A stretch of DNA of 5,927 bases from Myxococcales bacterium (GTDB lineage: Bacteria; Myxococcota; Myxococcia; Myxococcales; Anaeromyxobacteraceae). Positions 1-5,394 of the stretch are shown one piece after another. The notes beneath the pieces are model-generated. The model was not told the origin of the DNA. It saw only the letters and a program-made list of their open reading frames with translations, and searched no databases. The position numbers were made by a program, and so were the translations under genes. Positions within the stretch are counted from its first letter, which is position 1; each line of letters opens with the position of its first letter. The DNA is taken from NCBI GenBank assembly GCA_021784495.1, contig JAJXSQ010000148.1, positions 1 through 5,927 on the forward strand, in the 5' to 3' direction.

Positions 1-1
1 C

Positions 2-337
2 CCCGCCGCGCCGCAGGGCCAGGTCGTCGCCGCGTCCGGCGCGCTCGCCCCGGCGACCGTCGAGCGCGCCGTCGGGCGGCAGCGCGCCGCCTTCGCCCGG
101 TGCGTGGATCAGGCGCTCCAGGGGCCGGGTGGCGACGCGCTCCGCGGGAGGACGGTGGCGCTGATGGTCGGGATCGATCCCTCCGGCCTCGTCCTCGCCT
201 CCCAGGTCGAGCAGCCGGACGTCGAGCGGACCGCGCTCGGCGCCTGCCTGCGGTCGGTCGCCGGGCGCCTCCTCTTCCCGCCCTTCGAGGGCGATCCGAT
301 CGGGATCCGGCTGCCGTTCCAGCTCGGCCAGCGGTAG
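2..337 (+). CDS. AgmX/PglI C-terminal (TonB-like) domain protein, 5'-truncated
   Basis: The frame is open from the first full codon in the window and ends at TAG 335-337, giving 111 visible residues; the real start lies upstream. The visible part looks like the C-terminal domain of myxobacterial AgmX/PglI proteins. It has a helix with a conserved Cys (AFARC), a strand carrying a basic-hydrophobic segment and the 'PSG.V' turn (DPSGLVLASQV), a second Cys in LGACLRSV, then LLFPPFEGDP and a final strand RLPFQLGQ. This resembles the TonB C-terminal fold, in which 'G.V..S....S....L....V....FP....G' is typical. The first few residues, rich in Ala, Pro, Gln and Gly, look like the end of a low-complexity linker. 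By family precedent the full protein is probably an envelope protein with an N-terminal membrane or FHA region, possibly tied to gliding or energy transduction. Its role here is unknown. The gene converges on the transporter gene with 15 bp between the stops. Confidence 0.6.
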   Translation, partial: PAAPQGQVVAASGALAPATVERAVGRQRAAFARCVDQALQGPGGDALRGRTVALMVGIDPSGLVLASQVEQPDVERTALGACLRSVAGRLLFPPFEGDPIGIRLPFQLGQR

Positions 338-338
338 G

Positions 339-362
339 GGCGCGCGCGCCGGTCAGCGCGCC
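339..362. terminator. Possible GC-only hairpin between convergent genes
   Basis: The 15-bp gap between the two convergent stops contains a perfect 12-bp palindrome, GGCGCGCGCGCC (339-350). GGCGCGC at 339-345 can also pair with GCGCGCC at 356-362, which overlaps the end of the transporter gene. There is no T tract on either strand, so a classical intrinsic terminator is not shown. Very GC-rich genomes often have only such hairpins at gene ends. An 11-bp direct repeat, GCGCGCCGGTC, at 344-354 and 356-366 overlaps the same spot. Confidence 0.25.
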
Positions 363-1255
363 GGTCGCCGGACCGCGGCGAGCGCGGCGACCCCGGCGAG
401 GATCAGCCCGAGCGCGCCGATCGTGCGCGCCCCGACCGGCTCGCCCGCCGCCGCGCCGAGCGCCACCGCGACCGCCGGGTTGACGTAGGCGTAGCTCGTG
501 GCGAGCGCGGGGCGGACCTGGCGCAGGAGGAAGGCGTAGGCGCTGAAGGCGACGAGCGACCCGAAGACCGTGAGGTAGAGCCAGGCCGCGAGCGGCCCGG
601 CGGCCGGGACGGCGGTGATCCGCTCGCCGCGCAGCACCCCGGCGAGGGCCAGCGCGGCCCCCCCGGCCAGCATCTCGACGGCGGAGGCCATCGCGCCGTC
701 CGGCACCGGGAGCCGCCGGCCCCAGATCGAGCCGAGGGCCCAGCACCAGGTGGAGGCGACGAGCAGGAGCGTGCCGCGCGGGCTCGCGGACAGCTCTCCG
801 CCGAGCTGGAGGACGATCACCCCGGCGAGGCCGAGGGCGATGCCCGCTCCCTCGGCGCGCGCCGGCCGCTCCCCCCAGAGCGAGGCGAGGAGGACGGTCC
901 AGAGGGGAAGGGACGCGACCACCACCGCGGCCAGGTTCGAGGAGACCCACTGCTCGGCCAGGGTGACGAGGCCGTTGGCGGCGCACAGGAGCACGCCGAC
1001 CAGCGCCCCCGCGCCCCAGGCTTTCCGGGTCGGCCACGGCGCGCCTCTCGCCCGCAGGTAGGTGAGGAGGACGCCGCCGGCGAGGAGGAAGCGGCCGGCG
1101 GCCATCAGGAGCGGCGGCACCCCGGCGATCGCGATCCGGATGGCGAGGTAGGTCGAGCCCCAGATGACGTAGAGCGCGAGGAGCGCGGCGACGACCGCCG
1201 CGCCGCGCCGAGAGGGGGCGCCGGCCGGCGAGGGCAGGGGGCGAGGTTCCGGCAC
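353..1255 (-). CDS. yedA: YedA-like EamA/DMT-superfamily exporter
   Basis: This 300-residue inner-membrane protein has ten predicted hydrophobic segments in two EamA halves (about residues 20-150 and 162-295). Two stretches match my memory of E. coli YedA well: ALYVIWGSTYLAIR (27-40) in the first helix, and PALATSYAYVNPAVAVALG (249-267) near the end. Other family-typical pieces are NGLVTLAEQ (94-102), GIALGLAGVIVLQLGG (138-153) and AVEMLAGG (192-199). The family consists of drug/metabolite exporters; the substrate cannot be read from sequence. The length is normal. The start is GTG at 1255 because an in-frame TAG lies four codons upstream and no later Met precedes the first helix. The ribosome site is weak (AGAG). 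The gene lies 78 bp downstream of the cytochrome gene on the same strand, but nothing suggests a shared function. It ends with TGA at 355-353. Confidence 0.9.
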   Translation of the reverse strand: MPEPRPLPSPAGAPSRRGAAVVAALLALYVIWGSTYLAIRIAIAGVPPLLMAAGRFLLAGGVLLTYLRARGAPWPTRKAWGAGALVGVLLCAANGLVTLAEQWVSSNLAAVVVASLPLWTVLLASLWGERPARAEGAGIALGLAGVIVLQLGGELSASPRGTLLLVASTWCWALGSIWGRRLPVPDGAMASAVEMLAGGAALALAGVLRGERITAVPAAGPLAAWLYLTVFGSLVAFSAYAFLLRQVRPALATSYAYVNPAVAVALGAAAGEPVGARTIGALGLILAGVAALAAVRRPAR

Positions 1256-1271
1256 CGCGAGACTCTACGAC

Positions 1272-1285
1272 GGCGCGGCCGCGCC
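1272..1285. repeat. 14-bp perfect palindrome upstream of yedA-like gene
   Basis: GGCGCGGCCGCGCC is fully self-complementary and contains a NotI-type core, GCGGCCGC. It sits 17 bp before the GTG of the transporter gene, in the 78-bp gap (1256-1333) after the cytochrome stop. It could be a protein-binding dyad or a structure at the cytochrome mRNA end. At this GC content such palindromes also arise by chance, so functional weight is low. The rest of the gap holds a doubled GGGCCCCC run (about 1309-1324) and no recognisable promoter. Confidence 0.25.
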
Positions 1286-1333
1286 AGGGGGGCGTGAGGC
1301 GCGCCGCCGGGCCCCCGGGCCCCCGGATCGGGC

Positions 1334-3475
1334 TCAGCGCCGCGGGGGAGGGTGCGTGGTCGGCTCGTGCGCGAGGTGGCAGTCGCCGCAGGGCGCCCCT
1401 CCCGGCTCCAGCCGGGGGTGGCTCTGCCGCCACCGGGAGTCCTCCGCGTGGCACCGGAGGCAGAGCTCCTCGCCGGTGGCGCGGAGCATGTGCGGGGCGT
1501 CGGTCGCGTGCGGGGAGTGGCAGCCGAAGCACTTCCCCTCCTTCACCGGCCGGTGCGGCCGCTTCAGCGCCTCGATCGCCGAGAAGTCGTGGCAGTTCCG
1601 GCAGGCGTCGAGCCCCGGCCCGTTCGCCCTCGGGGGGGTCGCGGGGGTGGTCGGCGCGGCGTGGCACTCCCCGCAGGTTCGCTCGGCGAAGGGCGGGTGC
1701 TCGTTGGCGCGCAGCAGCGCCTTCCCCGCCGAGGCGTGGGGGACGTGGCAGCCGGTGCAGACGGCCGTGGAGACGTCGAAGCCGGCGTGCGCCTTCACCA
1801 GCTCGCCGTCGGTCGGGTCGTGGCACTCGAGGCAGAGCGCCGGGACCGGCGACCGGAGGAGCCGGACGTCGTTCGAGCCGTGGCCCATGTGGCAGTCGAG
1901 GCAGTCGTCGGCCGCCGGCGGGTGGACGGTGCCGCCCTTGGCCTCGCCGGCCTTCAGGAGGTCGTCGTGGCAGCCGGTGCAGAGCGCCTCGGAGGGCTGG
2001 CGGAGCAGGTGCTTCTGGTCCGAGCCGTGGGGATCGTGGCACTCGGTGCACGGCCCGTCGGCGAACGGGGGGTGGATCGAGCGCCCGCCCGCCCAGGTCT
2101 TCCGCGCGCCGACGTGGCACTGGAGGCAGAGCGCCTCCGGCTCGGCCTTCAGCGCCGCCTTCCCGCCCGCGTGCGGGACGTGGCAGGCGGTGCAGTCGCC
2201 GCCGGCGAAGGGGCTGTGGATCTCCTTCCCCTCGAGCGCCTTCACCTTCTCGCCGTGGCAGCCGACGCAGAGCCGCTGGGGCGGCGCGCGGATGAGGCGC
2301 GGGGTCGGGGCCGCGTGGGGATCGTGGCAGGCGGTGCAGGTCCCCTTCGGCTGCGACGGGTGGACGTGGGAGCCCTCGCGGAAGGCGGGCTTGCCGCGGG
2401 CGTGGCAGCCGAGGCAGAGCGGCTCGACCGGGCCGCGGAGGTGCTTGGGGCCGCCGCCGTGGGGGTCGTGGCAGGCGGTGCAGTCCCCCTCTCGCGCCGG
2501 GGCGTGCGCGGCCGGATCGCGCGCCCAGGCGGTGGCGGCCGGGTGGCAGCCGGCGCAGAGCTGGGCCACGGGGCGGACGAGGAGGCGGGGGAGCTCCGAG
2601 GCGTGCGGGTCGTGGCAGGTCGTGCAGGCGCCGTCGGCGGCCGGCCCGTGGGCCCCGGGCTTCGCCAGGATCGCCTCGATCCCGTCGTGGCACTGGAGGC
2701 AGAGCGGGCGCGGCGCGTCGGCGAGGAGCGCGCGGCGCTCGGAGGCGTGCGGGTCGTGGCAGGTGGTGCAGGTCCCCTCGGCCACCGGCGGGTGGACCGT
2801 CTTCTTCTGGAAGGCCCGCTCCCGGTCGGCGTGGCAGCCGTAGCAGAGGGCCGGCTGCGGCGTGCGCACGGCGAGCGGCTTCGCCGACGACGGGTCGGCG
2901 TGGCAGCCCGAGCAGTCGTTCAGCACGGGGTGGGCCAGGGGGCGCAGGAGCGCCGGCGTCCGCGCGTGGAGCTGGTGGCAGCTCGTGCAGCGCACGTTCG
3001 CCACCGGGTAGCCGCCGTGGCGCTCGGCCGGGTGGCAGCGGCCGCAGAGCCCCGCCTCCTCCCCCTTCAGCAGCCCCTTCAGGTCGGAGGCGTGCGGCGC
3101 GTGGCAGTCGCTGCACCGGACCGCACCCCAGGGGGCGCCGCCGTGGACCGGGTCGAACCGCTCGCCGTCGTGGCAGCGGGTGCAGAGGCGCGGCTCGCCG
3201 TCGGCGAGGACCAGCCGCCCGGCGCTGCCGTGCGGGCCGTGGCAGGCGTCGCACCCGCGCTCGTCCTGGAAGGGGGGGTGGACGATCGCGCGGCGGGCCT
3301 CCCGGAGCGTCGCGGCGTGGCACCCGGCGCAGGGCTCCTCGACGTCGTCGGCGAGCGCCGGCGACGTCGCGGCGACGGCGAGGAGGAGCATGGTGACCCA
3401 GCGTGAATCGTGCGCCTGGTGGATGCGTCTCAGGGGAGCCTCCGCCGCGGTCCGGAGCTGGACCGGCGCCGCCAA
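1334..3475 (-). CDS. 28-haem exported cytochrome c with paired-CXXCH repeats
   Basis: The protein has 28 CXXCH motifs from 3331 (CAGCH, first) down to 1376 (CGDCH, last), and I see no cysteine outside them. Motifs alternate between an 'odd' type (C.xCHDPHAS..LL) and an 'even' type (LCxxCH followed about 12-14 residues later by HPP or similar). This is the pattern of the doubled-CXXCH family. The extra His after CH and in HPP could be distal axial ligands, giving mostly bis-His c-haems (inference). An N-terminal signal is visible: basic residues RR and R, then MLLLAVAATSPALA, then DD with an ALA cleavage site. No C-terminal membrane anchor is seen, so the product should be periplasmic or secreted and needs the cytochrome c maturation system. 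The given start is the longest one, TTG at 3475. Alternatives are CTG 3433, which follows GGAGG by 5 nt and gives a 28-residue signal, and ATG 3391, which leaves only a 14-residue uncharged signal. Likely role: electron storage or long-range electron transfer. Confidence 0.92.
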   Translation of the reverse strand: MAAPVQLRTAAEAPLRRIHQAHDSRWVTMLLLAVAATSPALADDVEEPCAGCHAATLREARRAIVHPPFQDERGCDACHGPHGSAGRLVLADGEPRLCTRCHDGERFDPVHGGAPWGAVRCSDCHAPHASDLKGLLKGEEAGLCGRCHPAERHGGYPVANVRCTSCHQLHARTPALLRPLAHPVLNDCSGCHADPSSAKPLAVRTPQPALCYGCHADRERAFQKKTVHPPVAEGTCTTCHDPHASERRALLADAPRPLCLQCHDGIEAILAKPGAHGPAADGACTTCHDPHASELPRLLVRPVAQLCAGCHPAATAWARDPAAHAPAREGDCTACHDPHGGGPKHLRGPVEPLCLGCHARGKPAFREGSHVHPSQPKGTCTACHDPHAAPTPRLIRAPPQRLCVGCHGEKVKALEGKEIHSPFAGGDCTACHVPHAGGKAALKAEPEALCLQCHVGARKTWAGGRSIHPPFADGPCTECHDPHGSDQKHLLRQPSEALCTGCHDDLLKAGEAKGGTVHPPAADDCLDCHMGHGSNDVRLLRSPVPALCLECHDPTDGELVKAHAGFDVSTAVCTGCHVPHASAGKALLRANEHPPFAERTCGECHAAPTTPATPPRANGPGLDACRNCHDFSAIEALKRPHRPVKEGKCFGCHSPHATDAPHMLRATGEELCLRCHAEDSRWRQSHPRLEPGGAPCGDCHLAHEPTTHPPPRR
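1745..2845 (-). repeat. Tandem array of 48-residue (144-bp) two-haem modules
   Basis: This is the core of the cytochrome, from the 8th to the 23rd haem motif: eight even/odd haem pairs. Successive odd motifs 9, 11, 13, 15, 17 and 19 are spaced exactly 48 residues apart, and 19 to 21 is 49. In the DNA the plus-strand string CGTGGCAGGCGGTGCAG recurs identically at 2179, 2323 and 2467. Close variants lie at 2035, 2611 and 2755, always 144 bp apart. The linkers trade one residue between the two half-modules (17+21 or 18+20), so total length is kept constant. This suggests expansion by whole-module duplication with selection for module length. Confidence 0.85.
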
Positions 3476-3505
3476 TGTGCACCGGGAGGCGCAGCCGGGG
3501 GCTGA

Positions 3506-3536
3506 CGTCGATCAAGCGGCGGTCGCTCGATTGACG
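3506..3536. promoter_or_regulatory. Imperfect dyad and candidate -35 box ahead of thiS
   Basis: CGTCGATCAAGCG (3506-3518) and CGCTCGATTGACG (3524-3536) form an inverted repeat around a 5-nt centre (GCGGT). There are eleven Watson-Crick pairs, one G-T pair and one A-C mismatch. TTGACG at 3531-3536 is close to a sigma70 -35 box and lies inside the right arm. A weak -10 candidate, GAGACT, is at 3555-3560 after 18 nt, which would start transcription only a few bases before the thiS ATG. The tract stands out because it carries most of the A and T of this divergent region. It could be an operator for thiSG, the cytochrome, or both; the regulator is unknown. Confidence 0.4.
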
Positions 3537-3568
3537 CGGCGGCGTCCGCGGAGCGAGACTGCCCCGCC

Positions 3569-3775
3569 ATGCCGATCCAGGTCAGGTTGAACGGGGAGCT
3601 CCGCGAGCTCCCCGACGGGCTCACGGTCGCCGGCCTCCTCGCCCACCTCGGGATCAAGGCGCCGCGCGTCGCCGTCGAGGTGAACGAGGCGGTGGTCACG
3701 CGCGACCGGCACGACGCGCAGCGGATCGGCCCCGGCGACGCGATCGAGATCGTCGCCTTCGTCGGCGGGGGGTGA
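3569..3775 (+). CDS. thiS: ThiS, sulfur-carrier protein for thiazole synthesis
   Basis: This is a 68-residue ubiquitin-fold protein of normal family length. It starts with a beta strand (MPIQVRLNGE), continues with LPDGLTVAGLLAHLGI (15-29) and VAVEVNEAVVTRD (34-46), and then has GPGDAIEIVAFVGGG at the C terminus. The terminal Gly-Gly is the essential feature: ThiF adenylates it and it is then converted to a thiocarboxylate, which donates sulfur to ThiG. The ATG at 3569 is preceded only by a weak GGAG about 15 nt upstream, so the message may be short-leadered or leaderless. The stop is followed after one base by the thiG ATG, a typical translationally coupled pair. No thiF, thiH or thiO is in the window. 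MoaD-type carriers are the alternative, but the adjacent thiG settles the identity. Confidence 0.93.
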   Translation: MPIQVRLNGELRELPDGLTVAGLLAHLGIKAPRVAVEVNEAVVTRDRHDAQRIGPGDAIEIVAFVGGG

Positions 3776-3776
3776 C

Positions 3777-4550
3777 ATGGCGGACACCTGGTCGATCGGC
3801 GCGCGGACCTTCACCAGCCGGCTCCTGGTCGGCACCGGGAAGTACCCCGACTTCGCCACCATGCAGCGGGCCCACGTCGCCTCGGGCGCCGAGATCGTCA
3901 CCGTCGCCGTCCGGCGGCTGGACCTCGCGGCCAAGGGGGAGGCCTCGCTCCTCGAGTGGATCCCGAAGGGCCTGGTGCTCCTGCCGAACACCGCCGCCTG
4001 CTTCACCGCCGAGGAGGCGATCCGGACGGCGCGGCTCGGGCGGGAGCTGGGGATGGGCGACCTGGTGAAGCTCGAGGTGATCGGGGATCCCCGCACCCTC
4101 TTCCCCGACGTGGTGGGGCTGGTGGAGGCGGCGCGCGCGCTGGTGAAGGAGGGCTTCACGGTCCTCCCCTACACCAACGACGATCCGGTCACGGCGCGGC
4201 GGCTCGAGGAGGTGGGCTGCGCGGCGATCATGCCGCTCGGCGCGCCGATCGGCTCCGGGCTCGGGCTCCGCAACCCGACCAACCTGCGGATCATCCTGGA
4301 GGCGGCCCGGGTGCCGGTGCTCGTCGACGCCGGGGTGGGGACGGCGAGCGACGCGGCCATCGCCATGGAGCTCGGCGCGGCCGCGATCCTGATGAACACC
4401 GCCATCGCCGGCGCGCAGGATCCGGTCCTCATGGCCGAGGCGATGCGCGACGGCGTCACCGCCGGCCGGAAGGCCTTCCTCGCCGGGCGGATCCCGATGC
4501 GGCTCCACGCCGCCGCCTCGAGCCCCATGACCGGGCTCATCGGCCGCTGA
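3777..4550 (+). CDS. thiG: ThiG, thiazole synthase
   Basis: ThiG makes thiazole carboxylate phosphate from 1-deoxy-D-xylulose 5-phosphate, dehydroglycine and ThiS thiocarboxylate in the cytoplasm. The product has 257 residues, standard for the family, and is a TIM barrel. Visible signatures are SRLLVGTGKYPDF (14-26), AEIVTVAVRR (38-47), LLPNTAACFTAEEA (68-81) and VKLEVIGD (97-104). In the last, Lys98 should be the residue that forms the imine with the sugar phosphate. Further on are LPYTNDDP, IMPLGAPIGSGLGL and the phosphate-binding VDAGVGTASDAAIAMELGA, followed by MNTAIAGA. No key residue appears missing. It starts one base after the thiS stop, and the G-rich end of thiS (about 3766-3773) probably serves as ribosome site. 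The stop TGA (4548-4550) directly abuts the stop of the opposing gene, forming the palindrome TGATCA. Confidence 0.97.
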   Translation: MADTWSIGARTFTSRLLVGTGKYPDFATMQRAHVASGAEIVTVAVRRLDLAAKGEASLLEWIPKGLVLLPNTAACFTAEEAIRTARLGRELGMGDLVKLEVIGDPRTLFPDVVGLVEAARALVKEGFTVLPYTNDDPVTARRLEEVGCAAIMPLGAPIGSGLGLRNPTNLRIILEAARVPVLVDAGVGTASDAAIAMELGAAAILMNTAIAGAQDPVLMAEAMRDGVTAGRKAFLAGRIPMRLHAAASSPMTGLIGR

Positions 4551-5357
4551 TCAGGCGCGCGGCGCCACCGGCTCGATCGCCTCGGCGACGAGCCGGAAGA
4601 CGCGCGACGGGTGCCCCCAGCCGCCGGCGGCGAAGCCGGCCTGCACCTTCCGGTAGGCCACCGGGTGATCCGCCTCGGCGATCTCCTCGACGGCGCCCTG
4701 GAGCGCGAAGCCGGTCGCCTCGTCGAGGTCGACCACCAGCCGCACCTCGCGCCGGTTGGCGCGCAGGTTCATGTAGGTCTTGAGCGCCAGGCCGTCCCCG
4801 TGGAAGAGCGCCACCCGCCCGTCGCGCGCCTCGTGGTGGAAGACGAAGCGCGGCGAGACGTTGGCAGTGGGGCCGACGCAGACGATCGCGTGGCGCACCG
4901 CCGCGGCGAGGTCGCGGACGTCCTCGTAGGGGATCGGGTCGAAGAAGCGGAGGGTGTAGGGGCTGTGGTGGACCGAGAAGACCTGGGCGCCGAGCACCGT
5001 GAACCCGCGGGGCCCGGGCGACAGGAGGTCGGCGGGGGCCCGGGCGTCGGAGAGCGGCAGGCTCTTCACCTGGTAGCCCTGGTACTGCTCCGGCCGGGTG
5101 AGGTGGACGGTGACGCACTCCCCCGGGCCGGGCGGCCTGGGCAGGGCGCCGCCCAGGCCGACCCGGAGCTCGCGCGCGGAGGGCCCGGGCGCGACCTCGC
5201 GCACCGGGTGGATCGAGACCGACGCGGCGCTGCCCGGGAGCGACGTCGTCGCCATGAAGGAGAGGATCTTGGGGGCGCCGAGCGAGTGGAAGCGGGGCGC
5301 CTGCAGCGGCGCCTGCGCCTCGAGGAAGGCGAGGAAGCGATCGAGCTCGCTCGACAC
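4551..5357 (-). CDS. Probable FMN-binding split-barrel (PNPOx-like) protein
   Basis: This 268-residue protein has no signal peptide or membrane segment and is likely cytoplasmic. The C-terminal half looks like a pyridoxamine-phosphate-oxidase-type split barrel. It has VGPTANVSPRFVFHHEA (161-177), then ALFHGDGLALKTYMNLRANR (183-202), which resembles the family's 'K..NLR.NP' segment, then VRLVVDLDEATGFALQGAVEEI (205-226), the usual 'V.l.V.D....l.v.G.aE'. The first half may be a second barrel: KILSFMATTS (30-39), ECVTVHLTRPEQYQGYQVKS (80-99) and GFTVLGAQVF (118-127), where 'GYQVKG' is common in these proteins. The number of barrels and the bound cofactor (FMN, haem or none) are inference. GTG at 5357 is chosen because GGAGGTGATCC lies just upstream. 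The gene sits antiparallel between thiG and the ThiE/TenI gene, so it may have inserted into a formerly continuous thi cluster. I do not recognise a precise function. Confidence 0.6.
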   Translation of the reverse strand: MSSELDRFLAFLEAQAPLQAPRFHSLGAPKILSFMATTSLPGSAASVSIHPVREVAPGPSARELRVGLGGALPRPPGPGECVTVHLTRPEQYQGYQVKSLPLSDARAPADLLSPGPRGFTVLGAQVFSVHHSPYTLRFFDPIPYEDVRDLAAAVRHAIVCVGPTANVSPRFVFHHEARDGRVALFHGDGLALKTYMNLRANRREVRLVVDLDEATGFALQGAVEEIAEADHPVAYRKVQAGFAAGGWGHPSRVFRLVAEAIEPVAPRA

Positions 5358-5360
5358 GTC

Positions 5361-5371
5361 GGATCACCTCC
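5361..5371 (-). promoter_or_regulatory. Extended ribosome-binding site GGAGGTGATCC
   Basis: On the minus strand GGAGGTGATCC ends 3 nt before the GTG start of the split-barrel gene. It complements eleven consecutive bases of the conserved 3' tail of bacterial 16S rRNA (GGATCACCTCC), far more than the usual 4-6. It fixes the start at GTG 5357. It may compensate for the GTG codon or allow strong translation. Confidence 0.8.
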
Positions 5372-5394
5372 GCGATGATGGCCGGACGTTAGCG

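Noticed and set aside
1307..1326. Doubled GGGCCCCC run after the cytochrome stop as a terminator hairpin
   Set aside because: Pairing leaves a loop of only about two bases and there is no T tract. It is better read as simple GC-rich sequence.
2035..2771. CRISPR-like regularly spaced repeats
   Set aside because: The 17-bp blocks at 144-bp spacing are haem-motif codons within a continuous open frame. The intervening parts also align between modules, unlike CRISPR spacers.
1352..3406. Very long plus-strand open frames (684, 495 and 333 residues) opposite the cytochrome gene
   Set aside because: They mirror the CXXCH repeats: periodic GVR.VA.GA and SWQ.VQ strings are the reverse complement of haem motifs. 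Stop-free antisense frames are expected at this GC content.
3428..3433. CTGAGA on the minus strand as a TPP-riboswitch core
   Set aside because: It lies upstream of the cytochrome rather than the thi genes, and the rest of the THI element (CTGATCTGG and paired stems) is not present around it.
3777..4783. Other open frames across thiG (3696-4508 minus, 3956-4783 plus, 4169-4540 minus)
   Set aside because: thiG is unambiguous in its own frame. These are low-complexity shadows.
4537..5367. Alternative minus-strand frame of 276 residues over the split-barrel gene
   Set aside because: It is Arg-, Pro- and Gly-rich with no domain signature, and the 4551-5357 frame has a perfect ribosome site and a plausible fold.
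5375..5392. Mini-ORF ATG ATG GCC GGA CGT TAG just before the ThiE/TenI gene as a regulatory leader peptide
   Set aside because: It has five codons, no ribosome site, and overlaps the spacer of the divergent gene. There is nothing to separate it from chance.
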